Below, piece by piece: positions 1 to 7,642 of a DNA stretch of 13,921 nucleotides. The notes below the pieces were generated by a model. The model did no database searches, was not told the DNA's origin, and saw only the letters and a list, made by a program, of their open reading frames with translations. How positions within the stretch are numbered: the stretch's first letter is position 1; every line of letters starts with the position of its first letter. The translations under genes and the position numbers were made by a program. The stretch comes from an uncultured Lachnospiraceae bacterium (GTDB lineage: Bacteria > Bacillota_A > Clostridia > Lachnospirales > Lachnospiraceae), in the NCBI GenBank assembly GCA_910585855.1, contig CAJUGZ010000096.1, positions 1 through 13,921 on the forward strand, read 5' to 3'.

Positions 1-7
1 GCCATGC

Positions 8-125
8 GGGCGAATTGCACTCCGGTCTGTCCGGTTGGATGCATGGAAATGCAGAAGTTTTAGAACTTCTTACTTTTTGGAAACCGGAACAGCAGGCTGC
101 CCACCGTTTTTGCATCTGGCGTCCT
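8..125. repeat. left copy of the 118-bp inverted repeat flanking the locus
   Basis: This stretch aligns without gaps, in inverted orientation, to 13773-13890, with about 104 of 118 positions identical by hand count. The longest exact block is 38 bp (73-110 against 13788-13825). It is more GC-rich than the genes beside it. It can be read as a peptide in one frame (motifs FWKPEQQAAHRF and IWRP), but there is no good start or ribosome site and many differences between copies change residues. I treat it as an intergenic repeat and not a gene. It lies just downstream of the manC stop, so the two copies bracket the whole flagellin/glycosylation, recombinase and chemoreceptor block. Confidence 0.85.
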
Positions 126-161
126 ATCTATGAAAGAACCCCCTCCAACAGTATCCTACTA

Positions 162-1151
162 TTATATTCTTATTTGGTTTACATAAGGCTTTATCCTATC
201 AGCCTCCTCTTTATCTGCTATTAAAATTCCATTCTGATTTGCAGAAACAACTATATTTTCTAAACCTATACATAAAATCGGCAAATCCAATTTATTCACT
301 ACATGCACATTATCACAGTCAGAACTTACAATAACATTACCAATTATTTTTTCTTTTATTACTTCTGTCAATGTTTTCCATGTTCCTAAATCTTTCCATA
401 TCCCCATAAAACGCATTACCTGAATTTTTTTCTCTTGCTCTACTACAGCATAATCAAAACTAATTTTTTGCAATGTATGATATCTAGAATAAAATTCTTG
501 ATAATTTCTAAAAGAAACCACTTCTCTTGCCTTTTCTAATATTTTCTCAATCTGAATAGCAAATACACCACTATTCCATAAAGCTCCCTGTAAAAGATAC
601 ATTTTTGCTTTTTCAACTGTTGGTTTTTCTTTAAATTCTAATACATCACTTACTTTTTCCTTTTTAGATGGAATAATATAACCATATCTTTCACTTGGAC
701 AAGTCGGTTCTATTCCCATCAATGCCAGATTAATCTCTTTCTTTTTTGCTAACTGTTCCAGTTCTTTCAGTGCTTCAAAATAATCTTCTTCTACATAAGG
801 ATCAACTGGACATATCACAACAACTTCTTCCTTTGGAATCTTTTTTACCTCATAAAGATATGCAGCAGCTAATACAATCGCAGGAAATGTATCTCTTGTA
901 CAAGGCTCTTCACATAAAGAAACCATATCCCCTAATTGATCATAAACTGCTGCCATCTGTGTTTTCGATGCTGTAATGGTAATCTTTGCCTCCCTGTCCA
1001 CTTTTTGAATCTGTCGGTACATTCGCTGCAGCATAGATTCATATGTACCATCTTCTGTTTGAAAGATTGGAAGAAACTGTTTGGAATCACCCTCATTTGT
1101 AAAAGGCCACAATCGTTTCCCAGAACCTCCTGATAACAGTATAATATTCAT
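162..1151 (-). CDS. manC: mannose-1-phosphate guanylyltransferase (GDP-mannose pyrophosphorylase)
   Basis: This cytoplasmic enzyme makes GDP-D-mannose from mannose-1-phosphate and GTP, the entry step for the GDP-sugar pathway encoded next door. The N-terminal nucleotide-binding signature is clear: GGSGKRLWP at residues 8-16 followed by KQFLP (24-28). The sugar-binding FKEKP motif is at 173-177 and WNSGVF at 192-197. At 329 residues it is the short form: bifunctional ManC proteins of about 470 residues carry a C-terminal phosphomannose isomerase domain that is absent here. No manA or manB gene is in the window, so mannose-1-phosphate must come from elsewhere. An AAAGGA ribosome site precedes the ATG. 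The gene starts 11 bp after the fcl-like stop and is the last of the operon. I see no clear intrinsic terminator after its TAA; the inverted repeat follows. Confidence 0.9.
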   Translation of the reverse strand: MNIILLSGGSGKRLWPFTNEGDSKQFLPIFQTEDGTYESMLQRMYRQIQKVDREAKITITASKTQMAAVYDQLGDMVSLCEEPCTRDTFPAIVLAAAYLYEVKKIPKEEVVVICPVDPYVEEDYFEALKELEQLAKKKEINLALMGIEPTCPSERYGYIIPSKKEKVSDVLEFKEKPTVEKAKMYLLQGALWNSGVFAIQIEKILEKAREVVSFRNYQEFYSRYHTLQKISFDYAVVEQEKKIQVMRFMGIWKDLGTWKTLTEVIKEKIIGNVIVSSDCDNVHVVNKLDLPILCIGLENIVVSANQNGILIADKEEADRIKPYVNQIRI

Positions 1152-1162
1152 ATTTTATCCTT

Positions 1163-2101
1163 TCATTTTTTCTGCTTCTCGTAAGTCAAATACCATTGAT
1201 ATGTTTTTTCTAGCCCTTCTTCAATCGAACTATGCGGCTTCCATCCTAATTGATATAATTTAGCAGAATCAACCATTTTTCTATACATTCCTTCTGGTTT
1301 TGATGAATCAAATACAATATTTCCAGTATATCCAATTACCTTTTTTATCATTTTGGCAATTTCTAATATGGTAAAGTCCTGCCCATATCCAATATTAATA
1401 AATTCCTTTCCGCTATAGTGATCCATTACATACACACAGGCATCTGCAAATTCATCTGCAAAAAGCAATTCACGGTACACCTTTCCTGTTCCCCAAACAG
1501 TAACTTCTTCTTTTTTTTGAATTTTTGCCTGATGAAAGCGTCTTATCAGGGAAGGAACCATATGAGCCGTTTCCTCTTCAAAATGATCAAAATATCCATA
1601 TAAATTACAAGGCATGACACTAATAAAATCCACTCCATACTGTTGTTTATAATATTCACATAATTTTAAGCCCGCAATTTTTGCAACTGCATAACCTTCA
1701 TTTGTTGGTTCTAATGCTCCGCTTAACAAGTACTCCTCTTTTAATGGCTGCTTTGCATCTTTTGGATAAATACAGGAAGAACCCAAAAACATCAGCTTTT
1801 TTACCTGATTTCTATAGGCACTGTCTATTACATGAGATTGAATTAACAAATTTTTCATTAAAAAGTCTGCTGGTTTTTCTTTATTAATAGCAATTCCTCC
1901 TACCAAAGCAGCCGCTAAAAAAACATACTCTGGTTTCTCCTTTTTAAAAAACTGCTCTGTTTCTCTTTGATTTGTTAAGTCCAATTCCTGATGTGTCCGG
2001 CAAATCAAATTGCAGTAACCCTTCTCTTTTAAATTCCTTAAGATAGCAGATCCTGCCATTCCGCTATGTCCGGCAATATATATTTTTGCATCCTGTTCCA
2101 T
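1163..2101 (-). CDS. fcl: GDP-L-fucose synthase family 5-epimerase/4-reductase (Fcl, or ColC-type GDP-colitose synthase)
   Basis: This short-chain dehydrogenase/reductase of 312 residues is expected to epimerise C5 (and C3 in the fucose reaction) and reduce the 4-keto group of a GDP-4-keto-6-deoxy sugar with NAD(P)H. The Rossmann motif is AGHSGMAG (10-17). The GMER-family catalytic residues are all present: Cys110 in GSSCIYPK, Tyr137 and Lys141 in the YxxxK motif, and His180 in TAHMVP. The chemistry could serve GDP-fucose or GDP-colitose, and sequence alone does not decide it. The neighbouring ColD-type dehydratase favours the colitose assignment, as do departures from the usual Fcl sequence such as VYRELLFADE where Fcl proteins normally read close to MREFLHVDD. 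It is 11 bp from each neighbour in the operon. Family assignment is sure; exact product is not. Confidence 0.87.
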   Translation of the reverse strand: MEQDAKIYIAGHSGMAGSAILRNLKEKGYCNLICRTHQELDLTNQRETEQFFKKEKPEYVFLAAALVGGIAINKEKPADFLMKNLLIQSHVIDSAYRNQVKKLMFLGSSCIYPKDAKQPLKEEYLLSGALEPTNEGYAVAKIAGLKLCEYYKQQYGVDFISVMPCNLYGYFDHFEEETAHMVPSLIRRFHQAKIQKKEEVTVWGTGKVYRELLFADEFADACVYVMDHYSGKEFINIGYGQDFTILEIAKMIKKVIGYTGNIVFDSSKPEGMYRKMVDSAKLYQLGWKPHSSIEEGLEKTYQWYLTYEKQKK

Positions 2102-2112
2102 TCATTTTTCTC

Positions 2113-3282
2113 CTATATCTTTGATAAAATTTTCTGAAAGCATGAAAGAAAATAATCTATTTTATCCAAATTCCGCGTTCCATGATTTCCTATAAAAAAT
2201 CCATTTTCATGCACTTCATCTGCATTTTCTAGAACACCTGCTATGCTGTAATCCATATAACGAATAACCGGATTTTTTGTAAAATTTCCGGCTACAACGG
2301 GACGAACTTCTATTCCTGCTGCTTCTAATTTTTTTACTACACTATCCCGTTTTCCCTTATACTCCTCTTCCAATACAATCGCAAATCCAAACCATGAGCT
2401 TTTCTCTATTTCTTTCTGAATCCGAATCCCTCTCCAACCAGACAGCTTTTCTGCAAAATATACTGCATTTTCCCTTCTTACTTTTATAATTTGATCCATC
2501 TTTTTTAACTGTTCTCTTCCTATTGCTCCCTCCATCTCAATCGGTCTTAAATTAAAACCCGGCAGAATAAAATGATAACTTTCATAAAATTGATTTTCAC
2601 TCTTTTGATAAATACTGCTGTTCTTTGGAAGATTTCTTGTCCATCCATGCGCACGAATCACTAACATATAGTGATAAAGTTCCTCATTATTTGTTACAGT
2701 AACTCCACCCTCCATTGTACAAAGATGATGCGAATAAAAAGTAGAATAGGTACCCAATAATCCCAATGTACCAAGCTGTTTTCCTTTATAAATACCACCT
2801 AATGCTTCACAATTATCTTCTATTAATAATAAATGTTTTCTTTGACAAATTTCTAAAATAATATCAAATTCATTGGGATTCCCTAATAAATTTACTGCAC
2901 AAATCATTTTTGTATTTGGTGTAAGAGCCTCTTCTATTTTTTTTGTTTCAAAATTTAAAGTGTTTTTATCAATATCTAAAAACCGCAGCTTTAACCCCAT
3001 TTGATAAAGTGGAAAATAGGTCGTACTCCATGATACTGCTGGTACTAATACTTCATCCCCTTTTTGCAGATATCCAGAATAAATCAGTGCTGCCACAGCC
3101 AAAAGGTTTGCTGCTGAACCAGAACTTGTCATAACAGCATATTTTACGCCAAATTTTTTTGCAAATTCTATTTCATACTGTTTCACTTCTTTCCCCATAG
3201 AAAACTGATTGGACTGTACTACTCGATTGATCGCATTAATTTCTTCCTTGTCCCAAGTATTATCACATAATTGATACTGCAT
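2113..3282 (-). CDS. colD: ColD-type GDP-4-keto-6-deoxy-D-mannose 3-dehydratase (DegT/DnrJ/EryC1/StrS fold)
   Basis: This PLP-dependent enzyme of the sugar aminotransferase superfamily has 389 residues, about the length of E. coli ColD (388). The decisive feature is SHHLCTMEGG (184-193): the Lys that forms the PLP Schiff base in aminotransferases is replaced by His186, as in ColD, which uses PMP and glutamate to remove the C3 hydroxyl. Other family landmarks are GSAAN (55-59), Trp85 in VSWSTT, Asp156 in IEDN, HGWTRN (212-217), PGFNLRP (241-247) and RPVVAGNF (327-334). The expected product is GDP-4-keto-3,6-dideoxy-D-mannose, the precursor of GDP-L-colitose. It sits between the gmd and fcl-like genes (5 and 11 bp gaps), so its substrate is made by the gene just upstream. 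GDP-perosamine synthase, the main alternative, would need the Lys. Automatic annotation may simply call this DegT aminotransferase. Confidence 0.85.
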   Translation of the reverse strand: MQYQLCDNTWDKEEINAINRVVQSNQFSMGKEVKQYEIEFAKKFGVKYAVMTSSGSAANLLAVAALIYSGYLQKGDEVLVPAVSWSTTYFPLYQMGLKLRFLDIDKNTLNFETKKIEEALTPNTKMICAVNLLGNPNEFDIILEICQRKHLLLIEDNCEALGGIYKGKQLGTLGLLGTYSTFYSHHLCTMEGGVTVTNNEELYHYMLVIRAHGWTRNLPKNSSIYQKSENQFYESYHFILPGFNLRPIEMEGAIGREQLKKMDQIIKVRRENAVYFAEKLSGWRGIRIQKEIEKSSWFGFAIVLEEEYKGKRDSVVKKLEAAGIEVRPVVAGNFTKNPVIRYMDYSIAGVLENADEVHENGFFIGNHGTRNLDKIDYFLSCFQKILSKI

Positions 3283-3287
3283 CTGTC

Positions 3288-4319
3288 CTATTCCTCCCCT
3301 CCAAACTGCAGATCATGTTCCACCATATTTTTTACTAACTCTTGAAATGAAGTTTTTCTTGGATTCCATCCAAGCTGTTCTTTTGCTTTTGTTGGATCTC
3401 CTAATAACGTTACTACATCGGTTGGACGAAAAAATTCTTTGGAAACCTCTACGAATATTCTCCCTGTCTTTTTGTCAATCCCCTTTTCTTCCATTCCTTT
3501 TCCTATCCATTCCAATTCAATCCCTGCATAGCCAAAAGCCAACGTACAAAATTCTCTTACCGAATGTTGCTCCCCCGTGGCAATTACAAAATCTTCTGCT
3601 GTTTTATATTGAAGAATCAGCCACATACACTCTACATAGTCTTTCGCATAGCCCCAATCCCGCCATGCATCCAAATTCCCAAGATACAATTTTTCCTGTT
3701 TCCCAGATATAATTTTTGCAACTGCAAGTGTAATCTTTCTTGTAACAAAACTTCCCCCCCTGCGTTCTGATTCATGATTAAATAAAATTCCATTTGCTGC
3801 AAATATGCCATATGCCTCCCTATAATTCTTCACAATCCAAAAGGCATATTGTTTCGCAGCAGCATAAGGCGAATATGGATAAAACGGTGTAGTTTCTTTT
3901 TGGGGGATCTCCTGTACCTTTCCAAATAACTCAGAGGTAGATGCCTGATAAAAACGACAGTCTTTTTCTATTCCGGCTATTCGAACCGCTTCTAACATAC
4001 GAATCGTTCCCAAAGCATCTGCCTCTGCTGTATACTCTGGAACGGCAAATGAAACTTGAACATGACTTTGTGCCGCTAAATGATAAATCTCATCTGGTTT
4101 TACCATACAAATAATCTTTACAAGACTGACTGCATCTGTGATATCTCCATAGTGCAGCCAAAAAGACTTATTCTTCAGTAAATGCTCAATTCTCTCATAC
4201 CTTTCTACAGAAGAACGCCTTACAATACCATGTACTAAATATCCTTTTTCCAGTAAAAATTCTGCCAGATAAGAACCATCCTGCCCTGTAATTCCTGTTA
4301 TTAATGCTGACTTTTTCAT
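3288..4319 (-). CDS. gmd: GDP-mannose 4,6-dehydratase
   Basis: This enzyme converts GDP-D-mannose to GDP-4-keto-6-deoxy-D-mannose, the branch point for fucose, colitose, rhamnose and perosamine nucleotides. It has 343 residues, full length for the family. The NADP-binding motif TGITGQDGSYLAEFL begins at residue 8 and is near diagnostic. The catalytic set is visible: Thr128 and Glu130 in ASTSELFG, and Tyr152 with Lys156 in SPYAAAKQYA. Substrate-binding motifs NHESERRG (181-188) and WRDWGYAKDY (219-228) are intact. It starts 25 bp after the GT11 stop and ends 5 bp before colD, so translation of the two may be coupled. Confidence 0.95.
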   Translation of the reverse strand: MKKSALITGITGQDGSYLAEFLLEKGYLVHGIVRRSSVERYERIEHLLKNKSFWLHYGDITDAVSLVKIICMVKPDEIYHLAAQSHVQVSFAVPEYTAEADALGTIRMLEAVRIAGIEKDCRFYQASTSELFGKVQEIPQKETTPFYPYSPYAAAKQYAFWIVKNYREAYGIFAANGILFNHESERRGGSFVTRKITLAVAKIISGKQEKLYLGNLDAWRDWGYAKDYVECMWLILQYKTAEDFVIATGEQHSVREFCTLAFGYAGIELEWIGKGMEEKGIDKKTGRIFVEVSKEFFRPTDVVTLLGDPTKAKEQLGWNPRKTSFQELVKNMVEHDLQFGGEE

Positions 4320-4344
4320 TTTTTCTCCTATATTTACGTTTTCT

Positions 4345-5220
4345 TTATATCTCTCGATATGTTGTATTAATGACTAATTGTTTTTTTTGATTAAGAAGCG
4401 CTGCCAAATAGCAAAAAGAACTATTCGATACTATCATTCCTTTGCACTGGCTCATAAGCCAAAGATCAATATAATTCTTTCCATTTCGATTTCCTTCTAT
4501 ATAAGTAACGGTACGAAACCGTTTTAATCCCAATTTATCCTGATTTTCCTTACACCATAAAATATCATCCGAAAAAACAAATAAATCCCATTCAACAGAT
4601 GTATACTGAAGAAATTTATCCACCATCTCTTTATACCCTTCTAAAGGATACACCCATCCAAGATCAACAAAATCTCCTCTTCTAATATGCAGACAAGCGG
4701 ACTGTGTTGTCTGAATTAATCTTAAATACTCTTTATTTTTTTCTTCCACAGGATCAGGAAGAAAAAATTCTTTTAAAAATTCATTCTGAAATCTTGCAAA
4801 CCAATGTTTATTAATCCAATATCCGTCATAATAGATATCTCCTTCATAATCTTGTATTTCAGGAAAATACTGATTGCAGGGAATGACAATTCTTTTTCCA
4901 TTAAATTTCAAATGTTCTCCCACTTCGGATACCATATAAAGTTCATCAATCACTTCTTTTAATAAAAGAGGGATCGATTTTCCCCTCTTACACTCTGACA
5001 GCATATATTCCCAAACATCTGGTTCAAAATATTCACTTAATAAATAAGGCTTTAAATGAAACACTTTTCCTAATTCATATCCATTATGAATCTGAACCAA
5101 TCCAAAATAAGAATCATCCAGATACATCCGTTCTCCGGGATGAGAAAGTTCATAATATCGTGCAAAAATATACTGAAACGCCTGATTTGCCAATCCGCCA
5201 TCCAATAATGCTACTTTCAT
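4345..5220 (-). CDS. GT11 family glycosyltransferase (alpha-1,2-fucosyltransferase-like)
   Basis: A 291-residue inverting glycosyltransferase that uses a GDP-6-deoxy-hexose donor. Family GT11 signatures are GGLANQAFQY (8-17, usually GGLGNQLFQY), the donor-binding HIRRGDF at 178-184, FVFSDD (214-219), and a C-terminal DLWLMSQCKG...SNSSF block (252-268). There is no signal peptide or membrane anchor, so it should act in the cytoplasm, where flagellin is glycosylated before export. It lies between the large GT2-type gene and gmd, in the operon that makes its probable donor. Given the ColD-type enzyme, the donor may be GDP-colitose and not GDP-fucose; this is inference. The acceptor could be flagellin or a sugar already placed on it. 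Confidence 0.88.
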   Translation of the reverse strand: MKVALLDGGLANQAFQYIFARYYELSHPGERMYLDDSYFGLVQIHNGYELGKVFHLKPYLLSEYFEPDVWEYMLSECKRGKSIPLLLKEVIDELYMVSEVGEHLKFNGKRIVIPCNQYFPEIQDYEGDIYYDGYWINKHWFARFQNEFLKEFFLPDPVEEKNKEYLRLIQTTQSACLHIRRGDFVDLGWVYPLEGYKEMVDKFLQYTSVEWDLFVFSDDILWCKENQDKLGLKRFRTVTYIEGNRNGKNYIDLWLMSQCKGMIVSNSSFCYLAALLNQKKQLVINTTYREI

Positions 5221-5274
5221 TTCATAACCTCTTTCTTCGTAATGAAATTAAAAATCTTATCCTAAAAATAATCG

Positions 5275-7518
5275 TTAATGAAACATTCGATTCGTCTTTT
5301 TTAACAATTCCTGCACTTCCTTTTCTTCTGGAACATACTTTACTAATTCCTCTAATATTGCTTTTGCTTCCACATATTTCTCTTCTTCTAAAAATTGTTT
5401 TACTCGCTTCTTTAACGCCTCGGAGAGTTTCAATAATTCGTTTCTTGCTTCTATAATACGATTATCTTTTTCTTCAATAAAACTGCTAAATTTTTTCATA
5501 TAACACTTGATAATCCTCTGAAACGGTGGATAACAATCGATTAATTGTTTCATCTTCTCTACTGCTTCTTTGTCTTCTCCATTTTCCCGAACCTTTTTTA
5601 TCTTTAATAATTGAACAGCAATTCGACATTCTTGCGGCAGCATCTCTAAATACTGTTCAAATACCTCTTTTTTATAAAATTTTTTGTGAAACTCATATTC
5701 CATAGCGGCAAATTCAAAAAGTTTTTTCTCTAAACTTTCAAACTTTTCTACTTCTGGATTAATATGAAGCAAATATCCTTCCTTTATTTTCATAAATAAA
5801 AAATCATAACGAATATCCTCTGTTTTTTTCCACCTTTTTACTTGTTCTTCTTTATATTGAAAATCTTTTTCATTTCCATATGTAATCCACTGACAAATTC
5901 CACTTCTCCATGTATCAAAATCAATTCTTAGAAAAAAAGGCTCCATTTCTAACTGATATTCCTGCGCAATCTTCCAAATTTCTATATCTAAATTAAAAAT
6001 ATCAAATACATGGCGAAATAACTTATCATATAAAGAAGGAATCTCTTTTTCTTCTCCCTGCTGCCTTGCATATAAAATCTTTAAATAGGTAATATACCAA
6101 TGGGTATGATCGACCTCCGAAAAAATCCGTATCATACGTTCAAACTGTTCTTTTGCTTTTTCTTCTGGTATACTGATCACAACACTATTTTCTTCCAAAT
6201 CAGATTCCTTATCATTATGCTTCCAAAATTGATAATCTTTTTCTATCTTCTGCAAAATTGGAATAACTCCTCCAATATTATTAACTCTTTCACTCATTGT
6301 TTTTGCCATTTTAATATAACTAGAACGAAATTCTGTTTCTACCATATGCTGTATCACAATTCCCATAAAATCCGGGTGAAGCAGCATACAAGTATCTTTC
6401 CATCCTAATTGATAAAAATATTCCTCTAAAATATCATCTCGTCCAATTTTTACCGATGCCATAATTCCATGAAGCAGCATATCTTCATAAATAGATTTTT
6501 GAAAAGTATCCCCTATTAACATTCCGCCCTGTTCATAAATTTCGGTTTCGTCTTTTCCGATTTTTTTATAAATCTGCACATATTTTTCAAAAGCATAGAC
6601 ACATTTTTCATAATTCTCCTGCTGATACTGCATCATTACTGCACATTTATAAAGATATGCCTGTGCCAGTTTTGTTAAATCCTTTTCCTGAAATCCTGCC
6701 TCTAAACATTCCTTTTCCTTTGCATAATCATATTTATGATAATAAGCATCTGCTAAATATCCATAAAAAGTACCAAGTGCCCTCGCCATACCAGTATCTC
6801 TTTGTTTTGCCTTATGATATTTTGAAATTGCCTTTTGTGCCGTTTCAATTACTTTTCCATATTCCTGAATCCCCATATATTCCTGAAGCATCTGCGTATC
6901 CCATCGAAACTCCATAGGCTCTTTTTTCATCATATCTACCAATAGATCTACATTTCGTTTGGAATGTTCATACTTTTCTTTATTCGATTTAAAAATATAT
7001 CCAAAATGCTTTACATATGTATGAAACAATTTTGTAGGCGGCTTTCCGGGTGAAAGATATTCATGAATAGAACTGACAAACTGTGTATTTTTCTCTAATT
7101 TTATCATTCGGCTTACATTTGCATCCATATAATTTGTTTCTTGATAATTGGTATAGTTTCTTTGTATATAACAAGCAGAACGATACTTTTTATACTCTCC
7201 GCTTTTAAAAAAATCAATAATCTCCGATACATCCTCAAACCATTCATCATCATCCAAATATAAAAACCATTCCCCTGTTGCCTGTTTTAACCCTGCATTT
7301 CTTGCTTTTGAAAAATCTGCACACCAAATAAACGAAACAATTTTATCGGTATATTCCTCTATAATTGCTCTGGTATCCTTATCACATCCTGTATCCACAA
7401 GAATTAACTCACAAGGAAGCTGCTCCATAAACGGCTTTAAAGAATCCAAACACTGTCTTGTTTCTTTTCTGCCAGATACCAATAAAGATATCGATAATAC
7501 AACACGATTTTCTTCCAT
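5275..7518 (-). CDS. family 2 glycosyltransferase with a long helical/TPR-like C-terminal region, candidate flagellin glycosyltransferase
   Basis: A 747-residue two-part protein. Residues 1 to about 230 form a GT-A fold: VVLSISLLVSG at the start, ELILVDTGCDKDT (37-49), NAGLKQATG (74-82), and the metal/nucleotide-binding LDDDEW (88-93). The rest is charged and alpha-helical with TPR-like segments (for example around 240-300, and LEEEKYVEAKAILEELVKY near the C-terminus), a plausible protein-binding scaffold. It has no membrane segment. It is the first gene after flagellin, separated by 124 bp containing a hairpin cluster, and leads the sugar operon. Position and architecture suggest it adds the first sugar to flagellin Ser/Thr; the substrate is inferred. 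The ribosome site is GAGG shortly before the ATG. Confidence 0.8.
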   Translation of the reverse strand: MEENRVVLSISLLVSGRKETRQCLDSLKPFMEQLPCELILVDTGCDKDTRAIIEEYTDKIVSFIWCADFSKARNAGLKQATGEWFLYLDDDEWFEDVSEIIDFFKSGEYKKYRSACYIQRNYTNYQETNYMDANVSRMIKLEKNTQFVSSIHEYLSPGKPPTKLFHTYVKHFGYIFKSNKEKYEHSKRNVDLLVDMMKKEPMEFRWDTQMLQEYMGIQEYGKVIETAQKAISKYHKAKQRDTGMARALGTFYGYLADAYYHKYDYAKEKECLEAGFQEKDLTKLAQAYLYKCAVMMQYQQENYEKCVYAFEKYVQIYKKIGKDETEIYEQGGMLIGDTFQKSIYEDMLLHGIMASVKIGRDDILEEYFYQLGWKDTCMLLHPDFMGIVIQHMVETEFRSSYIKMAKTMSERVNNIGGVIPILQKIEKDYQFWKHNDKESDLEENSVVISIPEEKAKEQFERMIRIFSEVDHTHWYITYLKILYARQQGEEKEIPSLYDKLFRHVFDIFNLDIEIWKIAQEYQLEMEPFFLRIDFDTWRSGICQWITYGNEKDFQYKEEQVKRWKKTEDIRYDFLFMKIKEGYLLHINPEVEKFESLEKKLFEFAAMEYEFHKKFYKKEVFEQYLEMLPQECRIAVQLLKIKKVRENGEDKEAVEKMKQLIDCYPPFQRIIKCYMKKFSSFIEEKDNRIIEARNELLKLSEALKKRVKQFLEEEKYVEAKAILEELVKYVPEEKEVQELLKKTNRMFH

Positions 7519-7586
7519 AATTTATCCTCATTTCTTTTTCACAACATTCTGACATCACCATTATTTTTTCTTTTTAATTTAAAACA

Positions 7587-7628
7587 AGGAGTCAACCAAA
7601 GCTGACTCCCTGACCACTTGACTCCTTA
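7587..7628 (-). terminator. hairpin cluster between flagellin and the glycosyltransferase operon (terminator or attenuator)
   Basis: Read on the minus strand just after the flagellin stop, arms 7619-7628 and 7587-7596 form a perfect 10-bp stem (AAGGAGTCAA with TTGACTCCTT). A third, internal segment at 7604-7610 can pair with the left arm instead in a 7-bp hairpin, so two folds are mutually exclusive. The tract that follows (GTTTTAAATT) is only a weak U-run. This suggests partial termination, giving much flagellin mRNA and less downstream enzyme mRNA, and perhaps 3'-end protection. Confidence 0.65.
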
Positions 7629-7642
7629 TAAAAACTCTTTTA

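Noticed and set aside
15..224. Frame across the left flanking repeat
   Set aside because: TTG start with no ribosome site, overlaps the manC end, and many substitutions against the right copy change residues. Treated as repeat DNA.
2113..3282. GDP-perosamine synthase
   Set aside because: The aminotransferase Lys is replaced by His186 in SHHLCTMEGG, as in ColD-type dehydratases.
3347..3712. Plus-strand frames over gmd and other minus-strand genes
   Set aside because: They lie opposite well-supported genes, have no family resemblance or ribosome sites, and are antisense shadows.
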